Positions 32,921 through 45,996 of a DNA stretch of 64,000 nucleotides are shown here, piece after piece. The notes beneath the pieces were generated by a model, which worked only from the letters and a program-made list of their open reading frames with translations, searched no databases and was not told the origin of the DNA. The number at the start of each line of letters is the position of its first letter. Position 1 is the stretch's first letter. The position numbers and the translations under genes were made by a program. Source of the stretch: Aquilaria yunnanensis (Eukaryota; Streptophyta; Magnoliopsida; Malvales; Thymelaeaceae); contig CM077599.1 of assembly GCA_039654915.1 (NCBI GenBank), positions 75,484,001-75,548,000 of the forward strand. The letters run 5' to 3'.

Positions 32921-34124
32921 TACCATTCATTCTACTAGTCATTTTATTTTTGTTATTTCCTTTACAAGAAGTCCATCTTAATAAGAGATGAAAGCATTGT
33001 TGAAGAGAGCAACCTGGACTTATAGATTTATTTGTAGTATCTTGTCTTCTAGTTTTACTATTCGCATTATCTTATTACTACATTTATTTTGGTCTAAGTT
33101 ATTTTAGAATTAGTATTTTCAATAACTACTATTTCAAGTAACTTTTTTTTCACTTCACCTGTCTATATTTTGATATTGAGAACAATGTAGCAATCTGGTT
33201 TAGGGAAGGATAATTGACATATAAATTTTTTTTAGGTAGTTCTTCTCATACTAACATTAAAACCATTAGACAAAGCCATTAGTTTAGGATGGTTGAGTAA
33301 AGAGTAATTTTACTTTTGAGGCACATCCTAGCAAGTATGCTAGTCATAAAAGATGACATACTCACAAGTAATTTAATTTTTCCATCTTGAACATTTCTAT
33401 GCTTAGTGATCGAATTGTTAGGGTGATGAGCTACATGAAATCTTACATACTTGAACTTTTGTTTAATATAATGGTTTAGTCAAATTTCGTTCACTTTGAT
33501 AAGGGATTAAAATGTTTAAGTAATGAATTGGTGCTATCATTATATATGCTGAAATCTTGATTGGCTTTTAAATTTCAAAGAATACTCTAATTATGTGGCT
33601 GTTGGAACTTCTAATGAACTACATCTTAGTTTCATTGAAAAAAAAAACAACAAGTGTTGAAAGAAGAAGAAGAAGAAAAAGTAAGGTTCATTTTTGGTAA
33701 AGGCTACTTAATATCGAGGTTCTCCAAATAAGGCTTGAGCAAAAGTAAAAAGTAAAAAAAAAAAAAAACAACGTTTTAAAGTGTAATAGTGTGAAAATTG
33801 CCAAGGCAATGGTTTTGAATTAAAATTTTTCTGGTAAGCTGCAAATATTGGCGTGATTTGTTGAAATCTTCTAAATCTTCTTGATAATCAGTCACACACC
33901 TGCTCTACTCAACAATTTGAAATCCTTTAGATTTTTCCCTTGTTCGAGTGGTTAAGAAATGCATAAATCATTATGAATGTTTTTATTTAAGTACCATAAT
34001 TTTGATACTAATTACTTTAATGGTTTCTAATCTATGGTATAGAGATTAATTGTGAAAAATATTGGATGAAACCTAAGTAATTATTTTGTAAATCAATTTA
34101 CTTGTTAGGGACTAGTAAGAACCT
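32921..34124 (+). other. 3'UTR of the Athila-like element
   Basis: Homology with 10410-10560 occurs at 33250-33380. The rest is unassigned. An A-rich GAAGAAGAAGAAGAA tract lies at 33662-33680, and two poly(A) runs lie near 33640 and 33757. Confidence 0.5.
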
Positions 34125-36009
34125 AGTTGGGGGGTGTGTTGAATATTCATAAATATATAGCTATTAAGGGTTTAAATCATCATTATATACTTTAAGTATG
34201 ATTAATTTTTATAATATGAGTGGTTATTCCACTGGGTTATTATTCACATGTATTTACTGTTCATACCTGGGGGTTACTATTCACTACATTTAACTGTTCA
34301 TATGACGGCTGCTCTTCATACGTGGGTTATTGCTCATCTATGTAAAGTTGAAAAGTATTCATTTACAAAATATGCCAAATATTTGTTTTTATGTAGGTGT
34401 ATAAAATCATGATATCTTACAATTATTATACCAATGATTGTGGCCTTAATCACCTATAATATTTAGTTCATAGTCTAGCCCAATTGAGAGATAAAATTGG
34501 CCAAATTTAAATCACAAACAAAATCAGTTCCAGCATTTGCGCGTCTAGAAACCTTTGACAAGAAAAATCATATCTGGAGTTGTAGATGTCAGAATTGAGC
34601 GAGTCTATTGCCATATGAAAGCCAACACATAGATCTTCAACTCTACTTCATATGCTGAGAATCAGTTTGATTGTTTTCTCTGTCGAAATCTGGTTATAAG
34701 TAAGACCATCTGTTCTGCCACGTGCTAAAAAGTAGTTTTAGTAGAAAAATCATAACTTGAGCTTCAAATATTTGTTTTGAATCACCAAGATAATATTTTA
34801 AAGCTAAAGAAAAGATATAAAACTCTCGTGCTTTGAGGAAAAGATGAATCGATGTGTACGATGGTTGAAAAATTAGAAGAAGTTTAAGCGGCCTTTATTG
34901 ACTTGTATTTCACCTACCTCATCCCTAAGGCTTTATAAATAGACAAGGGGAAGGAAAAGATTAAGCAGATTTTAGGCAAAGTTAGAGTTCTTGTATTAAA
35001 GATAGCTCTCTTTCTTTGATTCTGTTCTTATTTTCTATCACGAAGCTCTATTCAAAGTGCTTTGTTTTTATTCTTACTTTGATCTTTCAATGTATGTTTA
35101 TTTTATCTGTATACATGTTTACTTTTATCATGTCTAACTAATTTTTCTTATGTTAAGATCAAATGGTGAAGCTTTTGGTATAAAGGTTATGGATAACCTA
35201 AATTGATCTGAACGTTAAGTTCGAGTTTTGATTCAACATAATCAATTATTGGCATAAAGGCTACTTGATCCCTTCTATAGAATGTGACTCTACTGGCTGT
35301 GATACGTTGGAATCTTGAGTTATTATGGATAAAGATTAACACGATGGTTGCATGAACCTATTGGCAAGTATTGACGTTATATGATCAATGAAAAATAATA
35401 CTCCCTCTGTCCCAATTTAATTGAAACGTATTCCTTTTTGGGACTTTGGGAAGTCCCAAAAAGGTTGAAACGTTTCCTCTTTTGGAAAGTTCAAATAATT
35501 AAATAATTCTTTTACACGAACCCAATAAAGACTCTTTTTTTTAATCTCCACTCAACCTCTCACTGCACAAAACCCAAAAAAGAATCTTTCCTTTTTTAAT
35601 CATTATTTAAACTTTTACTACATAAAAAATTAACACAAATTACATACACCTTAATCTCCGTGCCCAGTCAAATGTTTCAATTAAAACGGGACGGAGGGAG
35701 TACTAACTCATGCATAATATTCCTGGAATTTGATTACTAAATTTTTCGATTGGGATTTCTTCTATGCATGGATCTCAACTAAGTGGCAAAACGGACTAAA
35801 ATTAATCATAACTAATAGACCAAAAATGGAACCCCTAACCTTTTCTATTTCTTTAAATTCAAATTTCAATCCACACTTTTTCACACTTTATATCAAAACT
35901 TTCTTTTTTTAAATTTATATTTCTTAATTCACTTCCTTGTGGTTCAAGACTCAAACTCTTGAGATTTTATTACTTGTAACAACCTACACTTTGGTTACAA
36001 CTACTAACA
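34125..36009 (+). repeat. PPT and 3' LTR of the Athila-like element
   Basis: The polypurine tract AGTTGGGGGGTG (34125-34136) precedes TGTTGAATATTCATAAATAT. A TATA motif TTTATAAATAGA is at 34931. The end is set near 36009 because CACTTCCTTGTGGTTCAAGACTC and TACACTTTGGTTACAAC near 35929-36000 resemble the conserved 3' end of Athila LTRs, followed by CTAACA. Without the MITE it is about 1.57 kb. The 5' LTR is absent, so the boundaries are approximate. Confidence 0.5.
35399..35702. mobile_element. Stowaway-type MITE (Tc1/mariner)
   Basis: The termini are inverted: TACTCCCTCTGTCCCAATTT and AAACGGGACGGAGGGAGTA. The insertion duplicates TA. It is non-coding, with an internal palindrome around GGGACTTTGGGAAGTCCC (35440-35457). 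Confidence 0.85.
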
Positions 36010-37390
36010 TGCAACATTGCCTAAAATTTTAAAGATTTTATTTAGCTCAATTGTTTACTAAGAATTTATTATTTGAGCTGATGCTTATTTTGGACCTAAT
36101 AAGGCGCACGAGAACTAACCCGATCCTCCCCCTTAATTAATGTGAAATAACCTTGCAAAAATGGAAAATTTTCTAAAACAGATCCTACAAACGATTAGGA
36201 AAGTAGAAAATAAGAAAATATGCTAAAGTTTGAAAATTTCCTAAATGGTACTTAAAAGTATCTAGGCCGAAATTTTACCTAATGAGTAAAGAGGTCTCGA
36301 AGTGTCTCCGGTGGCCTTGTACTTAATCGGGATTATGTTGTGAGCCTTTCTTGATGATGATCCTAAAATTATAGTTGTTTATTGGCTGTAAAAATTGAAC
36401 TCCGAGTGACAAAACTTGATTTCGATTACCAATTTGTTTTTAGGGATGTCTGGCATTCTAGGAGTCCATAGGAGTGCCAAGCCTTTCAGTAAGGATAACA
36501 ACTTCGAAAGCAAAGAGAAAAAACTTAATGGGGCCAGTAATGTTTAAAACCTGTAGCCAAAAGAAATCCAAAAAGACTAAGGTGGCTTATCGGGGATTAG
36601 TTGCAAGTAGGGGTATGATTGCACCGGGAACGAGTGCACAAGCCTAGTGTTTTGAATAAGGATAAACCTACCAATAAAATATAATACAAATTTAATGAAT
36701 TTAGGTGCTAGAAAAAGAAATAAATGAGTGACATAGAAGGATTTACACTCACATAACTTAAATTGGCATCACTAGTAATTGTAGGCTCGCTTTTGGTATC
36801 CGGATGGAGTTTCCCGTTCGACCTAATTAACCTAGTCAAGAATAGAGAATTAAATAATATTTAAAATACCTTATATAACATAGAAACAAAGCCCAAAGGC
36901 TAGACATACACTAGTTCAACAAAGAGCACGATGAAACAGACAATTAATTAGAGTGCGATGACAATCCTTTAGTGTGATGCCTTCTTCTCTACTTTAGTGC
37001 ACAAAGAGTAGGAACAATGGAGGAATTATGAGCTTTTATAAAAGGAATAAAAGTATACAGAAGCAAAATTTGGCCAAGTTAAAAGAAAGTGACAAGAACA
37101 AGGTGGGAATGGAGAACATGAGTGGCATTTTGTTTTCTTGTGGACAAAGCAGCGGTTAATTGTTGGACAAGAAACGAAGAAGAAAAGGATAACATGTTCC
37201 TAAGTTTAATTTAAATGCCAACTAGACTCTTAACCAAGGGAGAGATATGGGAAAAGAATAATAAAAGAAAAAGATATAATTATATTAGGATAATGTTGAA
37301 TGTGATTGGAAAGGGAAAATATAGATAAGTAGAAAATAGAAATTAACTTAAAAAATTCTAACTTTTTAGGGGCAGTATGTGGCTGTAAAG
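36010..37390. other. Intergenic stretch, nothing identified
   Basis: No gene, terminal repeats or domain was recognised on either strand. Confidence 0.4.
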
Positions 37391-38748
37391 TTTTGTAAAG
37401 GGTAAAATTCACCTTGGGTCACCTATCTTTTTTTTTTGTCCTGTCCGGGTACCTTACCTTTATTTTGTCCTAGTGAGGCACCTTTCCTCCTATTGCGTAT
37501 CCTATTCAACTATTTTCCGTCAAATTGGTTGTTAAATTGGATGGAAAATAATGATGTGGCATTAAATAATACTAAAATAAACTTAAAATGACAACTTCAG
37601 CCTTTAAATTATTTTAATTACTAATTCTAACCCTTAAAATTTCACTTAAGCCAATTCTACCCCCTCCCGTCCCATTCAACACTACCTCCTACACTCCTCC
37701 CCCGTCATTCTCCCACCAGTCATGTTGCACCACACACACCCGGACCATCACCAGTCCCAAACTCGCCATTTCCAGCAAAGTCTCCTCCCCACCTCACTAT
37801 ACTGTATAAAAACCCAAAGACGCGTTCGTTTCCATTTACTATTGAATTTCTCCAGAACCCATATCGAAATCTGACCCAACCTTCCCCGATGGCCACCGCT
37901 AGGAACAATGCTGCCACCTTTGGATCTAGCATTGCCAATAACGGTGCCAATCCGATTCGCAAGATCCCCTTCATCACCGGCATAACCGGCTAGGAAGGCG
38001 CCTACCTCACCGAGTTCCTCCTCCAAAAAGGCTATGAAGTCCACGATCTGATCCGCTGATCTTCCAACTTCAACACCTAGCAGATCAACCACATCTACAT
38101 CGACCCCTACAACGCCCATAAGGCTCGCATGAAGCTCCACTACACTGATCTCACTGACACCTCCTCACTCCGCCGTTGGCTCGACATGATTTGCCCCAAC
38201 GAGGTCTACAATCTCGCTGCTCAGTCTCATGTCGCTATCTCCTTTGAGATCCCGGATTACACCGCATATGTCGTCACCACGGGCGCGCTTCGCCTCTTGG
38301 AAGCAGTCAGATCCCACATCGCCACCACAAGTTGAAGCCATTAATGGCAAATTTGAGCAATTTTTTATTAACAAATAACAATTCATCTGCTAGCAATTGA
38401 CTTTGGGATCTGAAAATTGAAAATCAGAGAATGATGAAGAAGGAGCGTGGGAGGTGGCGCTGAACGGGATGAGAGGGGTAGAATTGGCTTAAGTGAAATT
38501 TTAAGGGTCAGAATTAGTAATTGAAATAGTTTGAAGACTGAAGTTGTCATTTTAAGTTTATTTTAGTATTATTTAATGCCACATCATCATTTTCCATCCA
38601 ATTTAATAACCAATTTGACGAAAAGTAGTTGAACAGGATGCGCAATAGGAGGAAAAGTACCTCGCTAGGACAAAATAAAGGTAAGGTACCCGAATAGGAC
38701 AAAAAAATAAGCTAGGTGACCCATGGTGAATTTTACTCATTTTGTAAA
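37391..38748. mobile_element. Pack-MULE with captured GMD fragment
   Basis: Long inverted repeats of about 280 bases (37400-37680 and 38467-38739) start GGGTAAAATTCACC and end GGTGAATTTTACTC. They are flanked by a perfect nine-base duplication TTTTGTAAA at 37391-37399 and 38740-38748. No transposase is present. Nine-base duplications and long terminal inverted repeats around a host gene fragment define Pack-MULEs. Confidence 0.9.
37889..38334 (+). pseudogene. GMD: GDP-mannose 4,6-dehydratase fragment inside the Pack-MULE
   Basis: The enzyme makes GDP-4-keto-6-deoxymannose, the first step to GDP-fucose in the cytosol. The frame from the ATG at 37889 keeps the NAD-binding start ITGITG (its next codon is TAG in place of glutamine), [59 protein letters not shown] and [13 protein letters not shown]. 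It then stops after about 148 codons, roughly the first 40% of the family length. Stops occur at 37991, 38057 and 38079. The catalytic Tyr-x3-Lys region is absent. The fragment has no intron. Confidence 0.9.
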
Positions 38749-39099
38749 TTAGGGTTGAGAAGAAATTATCACATGCAACAGTAACATGAACCTGGTATGA
38801 ACTGTGCACTAGTGTAGGCTAAATTTTAGAATACCTTAGCAAATAAATTCAGATTCAAGTGAGATGAAGTTCTTTTGACTCATTTTCATGAAAAGATTCC
38901 AATGACGCTCTCAGATTTTTAGTTCAATACTAGGTTGAAAATGGACAAAAATGACCCTAGCCTAAAGAAGATGACTTTAAGCTTTCAGTTTGGAATTTGT
39001 TTTAGTGACCACCAAAGGGATTATCTAAGGATCAAAATTCTTATTTTTATGTTGATTTTCTAAATTAATAGGTAAAATTATTAAAACACCCTTAAGGGT

Positions 39100-39558
39100 A
39101 AAATGCTAATTCTTATCTTTTGGAAAAATTGGTAATTTTGTTTTTCTTAGTTTTTAGGGTTAGTAGATAGGCTCTGAAGGATGTGTAAGAGAATCAGGTC
39201 TCAGGTTCCAAGGTGGGCCATTTGGACGTGGTGGAGGCTAAATAGAGTTGGGTTTATGGGTTGGGAGGGTGGCGATGATGAAAGAGGGGAGAGAGACAGT
39301 AGAGCAAACTTAACGGAAGATGGTTCGATTGTTAGAAGGAAAAATTTCAATGTTTTTTATGACAAAGAGAATGCTTTTAGAAGTTAAAACTAGTTTTACA
39401 CTTTTTTTTTCCATCCAACTTAATAGCCCTAGTTAACAAAAGGTCAAAAATAGAACATTTATACAAAATTTGAAACTTTCAATATAAGAAATTGAGGTTA
39501 GGGTAAAAAATCATACAATAACAAATGCTAAGAGCCACTGATACAATTAACCCATGTT
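39100..39558 (-). mobile_element. MULE-like end, reverse copy of the 24059 family
   Basis: On the minus strand it begins GGGTTAATTGTATCAGTGGC at 39558 and parallels 24059-24400. The left partner end was not found. The open frame at 39181-39387 is not recognised. Confidence 0.35.
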
Positions 39559-40235
39559 ATTTGCTTCAACGAAATTTATTGGTCTGTAACAAAATTACAA
39601 ACATGCATACAACAATCTTAGGGGAGCAATCTGCCTTCAATATAACTAATTTCTTTTTTTTTTTTGGATCTCCATATGCTGCTACTGAAGTTATTGAGTT
39701 CCATCAAGAGGTCTAATTAAGGAAGGTTCCATTATGTTTGGTTAATCAAGGAGATTCGATTTCCATCAGTCAGAGGGTTTTGGGCAATCCATATATGAAT
39801 TTTTACGTGGTGTTTGCTGAACATTTTTTCATTTTTCTTTTAAAGTTTAAGTGGGCAACTTGTTTTAAAAATATGAAAATTTTTATTTTCTAAATTTTGA
39901 AAAACTCATTATAAAATAGAAAACTTTATTTTAGATGTTTTCTATTTTAATACATAACTTTTCCAATATTTAAAAAATAAAATTTCTCATATTTTTATAA
40001 CATATTATACACTCAAAATTTTATAAAAAAAAAATTTTAAAAATTCTGCAACTAAAAACCACCTTAAAGTTTCAACTCCAAGTATTTTTTTAGTCACAAC
40101 CCGTCTCAAATTTCAAGAAAATTTGTCCTGTTTGGCTAAAAAAAAAACAAAGAAAGAAAGGAAGAAATAATCCATAAAAATACTAGAGTCAACAGTAGGC
40201 ACAAACTGTAAAGCCGATATTACTACTTTTACATG

Positions 40236-40691
40236 TTGAATTGCAGGGGCGGAGCTACGTGTTGCTGGGGGGGGGGGGGGGGGGGGGGGGGGGGTTGCCC
40301 CCCCGAGAATTTTGAAAAATGTAAATATGGGGTATTAATTTGATGATTTTGTTAAAAGTTAAGGATTGTGTGTGCATTTTGCCCCCCCAAATATTGTGGA
40401 AAAATATAAAGATGGGGGGGCAATAAGGTAGGCTATGAAGAAAGTAGGGACCCAGTGAGTAGTTATTCCCTTTACAGTAAGTGGATATTCTAAAATGGCC
40501 TAAATGCACTATTAGTCCTCAAACGTTTTAAACTCGTATGATTTGCTCCTTGATCTTTTAATTAGTGTGAATTAGTCCCAATTTACAGCTTTACCTAACC
40601 GCGACGTCGTCTCTCTCCTCCGGGCTCCGCCGACTCTCCTCCGGGCTTGCCCCCCCGAACCAAAAATCCTGGATTCGCCACTGTTGAATTG
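40236..40691. mobile_element. Non-autonomous hAT element (MITE)
   Basis: The element is 40244-40683. It has terminal inverted repeats CAGGGGCGGAGCTACG and CCTGGATTCGCCACTG and a perfect eight-base duplication TTGAATTG (40236-40243 and 40684-40691). A run of 28 G lies at 40267-40294. No transposase is present. Confidence 0.9.
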
Positions 40692-42604
40692 GACACCTTG
40701 TGCCTGTGGCAGTAAAAAGGGAAAAATCCTACTAACTCTTGTGTGTCGTATTTTGACTGGCTATTCAAAAATCAAGCATGGCCAATTCACTTTTCTACTT
40801 CAAGTCATATATATTAACATCTATAACTTATTTTTCTACAAAAACTTTAGCAAAATTCTTTTATTTATAATTCTATTATTTTCCTTGGAAAATTTACCTA
40901 GCTACAGAATAGGACAACTCACTCAACCGTACGATCCTCTTTAGTGGTCCGTTGGACCGGTGCAGACTGTAGAATGTTCCACCAAGAGGCCCTACCCACT
41001 GCTGGATCGAATTAAACCACTGCTAGATTGATATTTGAGCCCACTAAGGAATTTATAACAACAACCCTCTCAACCAAGCACAATTCGACACAAGCGTGGG
41101 AAGATATGATATAAATTTTCCCCTAAAGATTGTGTAATATCCACTTTAGGATAGGGACCTTACTTTCCTTTATTCCCAGCTTCTTTCAACACCAAGAGGG
41201 AAAACAAATTTCTTGCCCTTATAAAGTGAAAATCTTTACTCTACTACCAATCATTGGAGTGGTTATTTCGCCTGCGGCCTCTCTCAGCAATGAACACCAA
41301 CTGAAAGCAGTGGGACATTCAGTCAATAATCTTGTAAGATTTTCAATGACAACACTTTGAGATATCGGAAGGGAGAATGCTAACATGAGTAATGAGAAAT
41401 CCCATGATAATTTAAATTATTTATTAATTGAAAAAATATATAGATTAAATATATTGTAAGAAGGCAGTTACTAAGAGTTTTAATTATGAATACAAAAGTT
41501 AATATAAGACTATAAAAAAATAAGGATATTAGAGTAGGTTCTAATATGTTAGTGGTGAAGGTGACAAAAATTCTAAACGTGTTGGCCACAGATGTAGTTT
41601 TTTAAATGACCAAAAAAGCAAAATTGCCATTAATCTTATGCTTGAAAGAAAATTTGCTACGATAGTTGCCTTACTGGCAAACACACACACACACACAATG
41701 CCACTAATGTTTTACTTGGATACTACAAGAATTCAAAACTTTTGCTCTCACAAAAATGAAAATTTACTGTAGATGGAATTATCACAATAAATTGTAGGAA
41801 AAACCACCATCACAAAGGGGAGTCATCACAATATTGAGGCAACCTTACGATGATTTGGATCATTGCAGAAATCTAAATAGTCATAATAAATTCATGGCGA
41901 AATCATCAAAAGTGGAATTATCATAGAATTGTCGCAAACCAAAGCTTTTGACTGGTAAACCTTGGGACTTGTGATGGTTCTGTGAAGATTCTTCTTTGCT
42001 GCGGTATAAATCGTCACAAAAGGACATTGGATTTGCCCCATTCTATTGTAGTTGGAGGAGAAATATACCCTTAAAATGCTTTTAAGGATGGAGCATTCAG
42101 CTTATTACTAAAATATTACTAAAAGAGCCTTCCAAAGGATAACAAATACACCATTTATGTTGGCGCTTTAACATAATTGACCCATTGAATTATTTTTTTC
42201 TGCTGCACCTATCATCTTGCCCAACTCGAAGGGTAAATTATTATATGGTGGATTTCTTAACTTATTTTTTTATTGTAATTGGGTTCCTTACTTTCAATTT
42301 TTTGTCCCATAAAGACCCTTATCTCATATAAGATATAAGAGACTTTATAAGGATAAATTGAATAAATTGAATATAAGAGACCCTATTAGGATAAAAGAAT
42401 AAGCTAGGGGAGCCACCATGTAATTTCACCCTAACTAGAATTCTTAGACACTATCCTATGCTTCCAAAGTCCAACCACTTCCCAACTTGTTTTGTGTGTT
42501 CATACATAATAGGCTTTTTGTAAGAGTTGTCAATGCCAGACAAGCCATTGTTAACGCATCTAGCTTGCATAGGTGCTCGAGAGTAAGGGCACAAAGAGAA
42601 GGTG
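40692..42604. other. Intergenic stretch; (AC)n microsatellite at 41680
   Basis: No gene was recognised. Repeated ATCATCACAA/TTGTGATGG-type motifs at 41760-42020 suggest a decayed DNA transposon, without termini. An AC dinucleotide run lies at 41681-41697. Confidence 0.4.
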
Positions 42605-45600
42605 CACTACTAGAAAAAGCTACTTCAGTGATGGCTCAAAACAACTATCACTAACTAGCAACAGCAAACTATTGCTAAATAGCAATAGTAAAAGTCTGGG
42701 CACAGTTTAGTGAAGACTAGCCGTCACTAAAACATTAGCATTAGCTAGCCATCATTAAGATTAGTGATAGTCTATCTTCGCTAGGTGGTCATAGACTGGT
42801 GACGGCAAATTTTCACTAGTTTATTATCAGAGGTAACAAAATTTAGCCATCGTTGACTGGCCATGAACTAGCGACAGCTAAGCTTTGGCTAGAGGTAGCA
42901 ACTATTAGCAGTCACTAACCAGCATGCATTAGTGAAGGCTAGAAATTGCTAAGTTAGTGATAGTTTGCCCTACCTAACTAGCTATACACTAGTGATAGCT
43001 AACTCTCACTAACTTATGGCAAACGATAGCGACAACTTGCTCTCACTAAATACCATAGATTGAATAAAAATGTCCATTACAAAAATAAAAATATACCCAA
43101 AGGATCCATGATAGAGCTGCCCTCGCTAGTAATTTAAGAAATTTATGATGTTTTTTTAGGTAAATGGTGTAGACCTAGGCCTCCCGATGGCTAGCTGACA
43201 CTAGATTATGAAAAAAAATTTTGCTTCCATTTCTTGTTTGTTTATTTTAAAAATGATCAATTTCGATTCTTTTGATTTTTTTTCAACCGAGATGTACGGA
43301 CAAATGGATCGATGAGTTTATAAAAAAAGTATAGATTAAAATATAGTTTTATTTTGTTTTATGGTTAAAAAATTCATTCAACTTATTTTCAATGGATTTT
43401 CTGGCTAGACATTGGGATTATTATTTTATTGATAAGTAATCATAACATTAGTTATTTGCATGCAAAGAAGGACCTTAAATAAATTTCATGCTTCTTTTAT
43501 AAAAATAATGAATGAACAAAATGGTCAAAGGTACTGAAGGCATGACTGACCATAGAATAGTGAAGACTAGCTGTCATTAACTTTTGGTCAAATGTAGTGA
43601 CGACTTGCCCTCACTAACTAGCCATAGACAAGTGAAGGCTAGTTGTCATTAACTTTGACCAAAGGTAATGACTGGTTGCCCTCACTAACTAGTCATGGAC
43701 TAGTGAAAGCTAGCTATCTCTAACTTTTGACAAAAAGTAGTGATTGCTTGCCCTTGCTAACTAGCTATGGACTAATGAAGGTTAGCCATCACTAGCTTAT
43801 CCCCAAATCTAGTGACAGTTTGCCCTTGGTAGACTTTCACATGCAAGCCAACATTAGTCCAAAATTTTTTTAAGCCACTCTGCCCTCCTACAAAGGCATT
43901 CATGAAACAGAACTCTTCGCTGCTCCAATCCTATAATTTGGGCAAATGTTCGGTGATGTGAAAAGGAGAAAGAAATAAAGAGGTGTGCTTGGGTGCGATA
44001 AACCTATATCATGTAGCCAATAAAAGCCATAAACTCCTTTTTTACCTTCAATTCACAGCAAACCAAGTCTCTATTTCTCTTACCAACATGGTTGAACAAA
44101 CTTGCTAAAAAATCTAAAAAATAGTGACGGAAATACTTTGGGAAGCTAACATGGAAGATATGCTTGAATTCAAGTTCCAAGTCAATATCACGAAGCGTTT
44201 TGGGTTCAACCTCTCTAATGTCTGACATAAAAACCTCATCAAATACGTGGTTGAGTTGTTTCTGTTGTCAATGGTCGATGACTTGGTCGATAGAAAGGTT
44301 GTTGACCCAATTGTTTAGGAAGACTAAAAAAAAGAGTTAGGGTAGGAATTGTGAAAGGTGGTTAAGGCTAAGCAAGTTGATGGCAATGGGAAGCGCCATA
44401 CTTGTGAGGTACATCCTTACATTGAAAAGCAAAGTTCGAGCTAATTCAGCATTCTACAGTTTGAATATTAGGTCTTTGTAATTATAGGAGGTAATTTTTC
44501 TCCTGATTCAACTATTAGGCAAGAAGAGTGTGGTAGAAATCTTATATTGGGGTGCTAGATTTTGCTTTCCTTCAATCTTACATCCACTAGTTTTATTTTC
44601 CTTGCTGGTCGATGATGATGCTTGTGTTTATTCCTCTTAAAGAAATTATATGTCTTTTGTGGTTTGTGGATTTTTGTTCTCTTTTCTGCTTGGAAGTATG
44701 CCTGGATGTAAAAGCATTGATGGTTGAATTAGTTACATAACTATGTATGCAATTGAAAATTTGTATACAGTGCAACTGTCACCTAAAATTAGAGACGAAA
44801 TAACCGAGGTAAGCCAAATTGTGTCCAGATTTAGTCATGTTAGGTTTCAATCTGATTTTGGCACTAGATCATCTAGGTTTGAGGTTTAAAAGATTTGATG
44901 ATTGGTTACTGTAGTTGTATTGTCCACTTTAGTTTGTTTCATATCATTATATGCTAATTTTAGGCTTGTGTCAACAAAAAATTTAGGGGAAAATAGTAAC
45001 AAGAGCTACAGTTGTAGCTCTTGGAAGAGAATAGAAAATGCAAAAAGGTGGAGAGGGAAAATGCCATGCTCCAGGAGCAGGTAAGTATGCTAATGGACAT
45101 TAATTGTCCTAAATTGTGCTTATAGATTGGTGTGATTGCTGTAAATGATTGTAAAGGCTGAATTAGTTCCAAATTTGAACAAGGTTTGAACAGATATGGT
45201 CAGTATCCACCGAGCAATCTTTTACAATTCACTTGCATCAGATGCTTAATCACGTTAGATTTTCCTCCAAATATATATACATATTAGTTTTTCTATAGAC
45301 ACGTCATTCCTAGTTTGAGTTTTATCCCTTAGATCCAAGCCTTTAATTCGAGACTATACTTCTTGTTTTGGTTTTAAATGTGTCAAAATGATTTACGTCA
45401 AGAAATTATATATCAGGTTATATAATAATTCATAGATAATATGCTAGATTTATTTTTGAAACATTTATATCTAGATTGTGATTCATATTCATGCGATGGT
45501 GCCAAATGTTTTGCACATTCATGAATAATTGCATCTAGACAATGTGCATGAACATGTATCTTTAAACCTATTTGTGAGGCTTAACTGTGTAATGCATCAA

Positions 45601-45952
45601 ATGAGTATATTATATTTACTATTAATTTACCTGCTTGTTTGGCAAATTTGCAGTGGCAACCTGCTAAATGCAACATGTGCAAATGCTACAGATCTTATTA
45701 TTGAAATTTTGCTCAAGCTAAGCATAAAATAGCTTTAGTTAAGTTTTTTTTTCTGGGCTTGTACTTTAAACTTGTTCCTGGATCTTGGGACCTCTCTTGT
45801 GGTGGAATAGCCAACCTAGGAAATGAACTAAAATATGTATATATGGTCCTTTGTGTATGATTTAAATTTCATATTTGTGGGTATATATAATCTACCTCTA
45901 TTTTATAATTGCTAGCAAGTGTAGGAACAGGACAACATGGTAATTTATGTAG

Positions 45953-45996
<44 letters not shown>

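Larger units (their letters stand above)
25870..36009 (+). mobile_element. Decayed Athila-like Ty3/gypsy element with CRP-like and LOG relics
   Basis: The order is gag C-terminus, protease, RT, RNase H, integrase, CRP-like relic, LOG-like relic, 3'UTR, PPT and 3' LTR. The RT and integrase wording is Athila-type (PFLDRILE-AGH, CFLDGY-GYYQI, GPFPPSFE). A solo LTR (28252-29646) and a MITE (35399-35702) are nested in it. The 5' LTR and most of gag are missing or replaced. In canonical Athila elements an env-like ORF follows pol; here the CRP-like and LOG-like genes take that place. Confidence 0.8.

Noticed and set aside
37720..38386. Minus-strand frames across the Pack-MULE interior
   Set aside because: They are shadows of the plus-strand GMD fragment.
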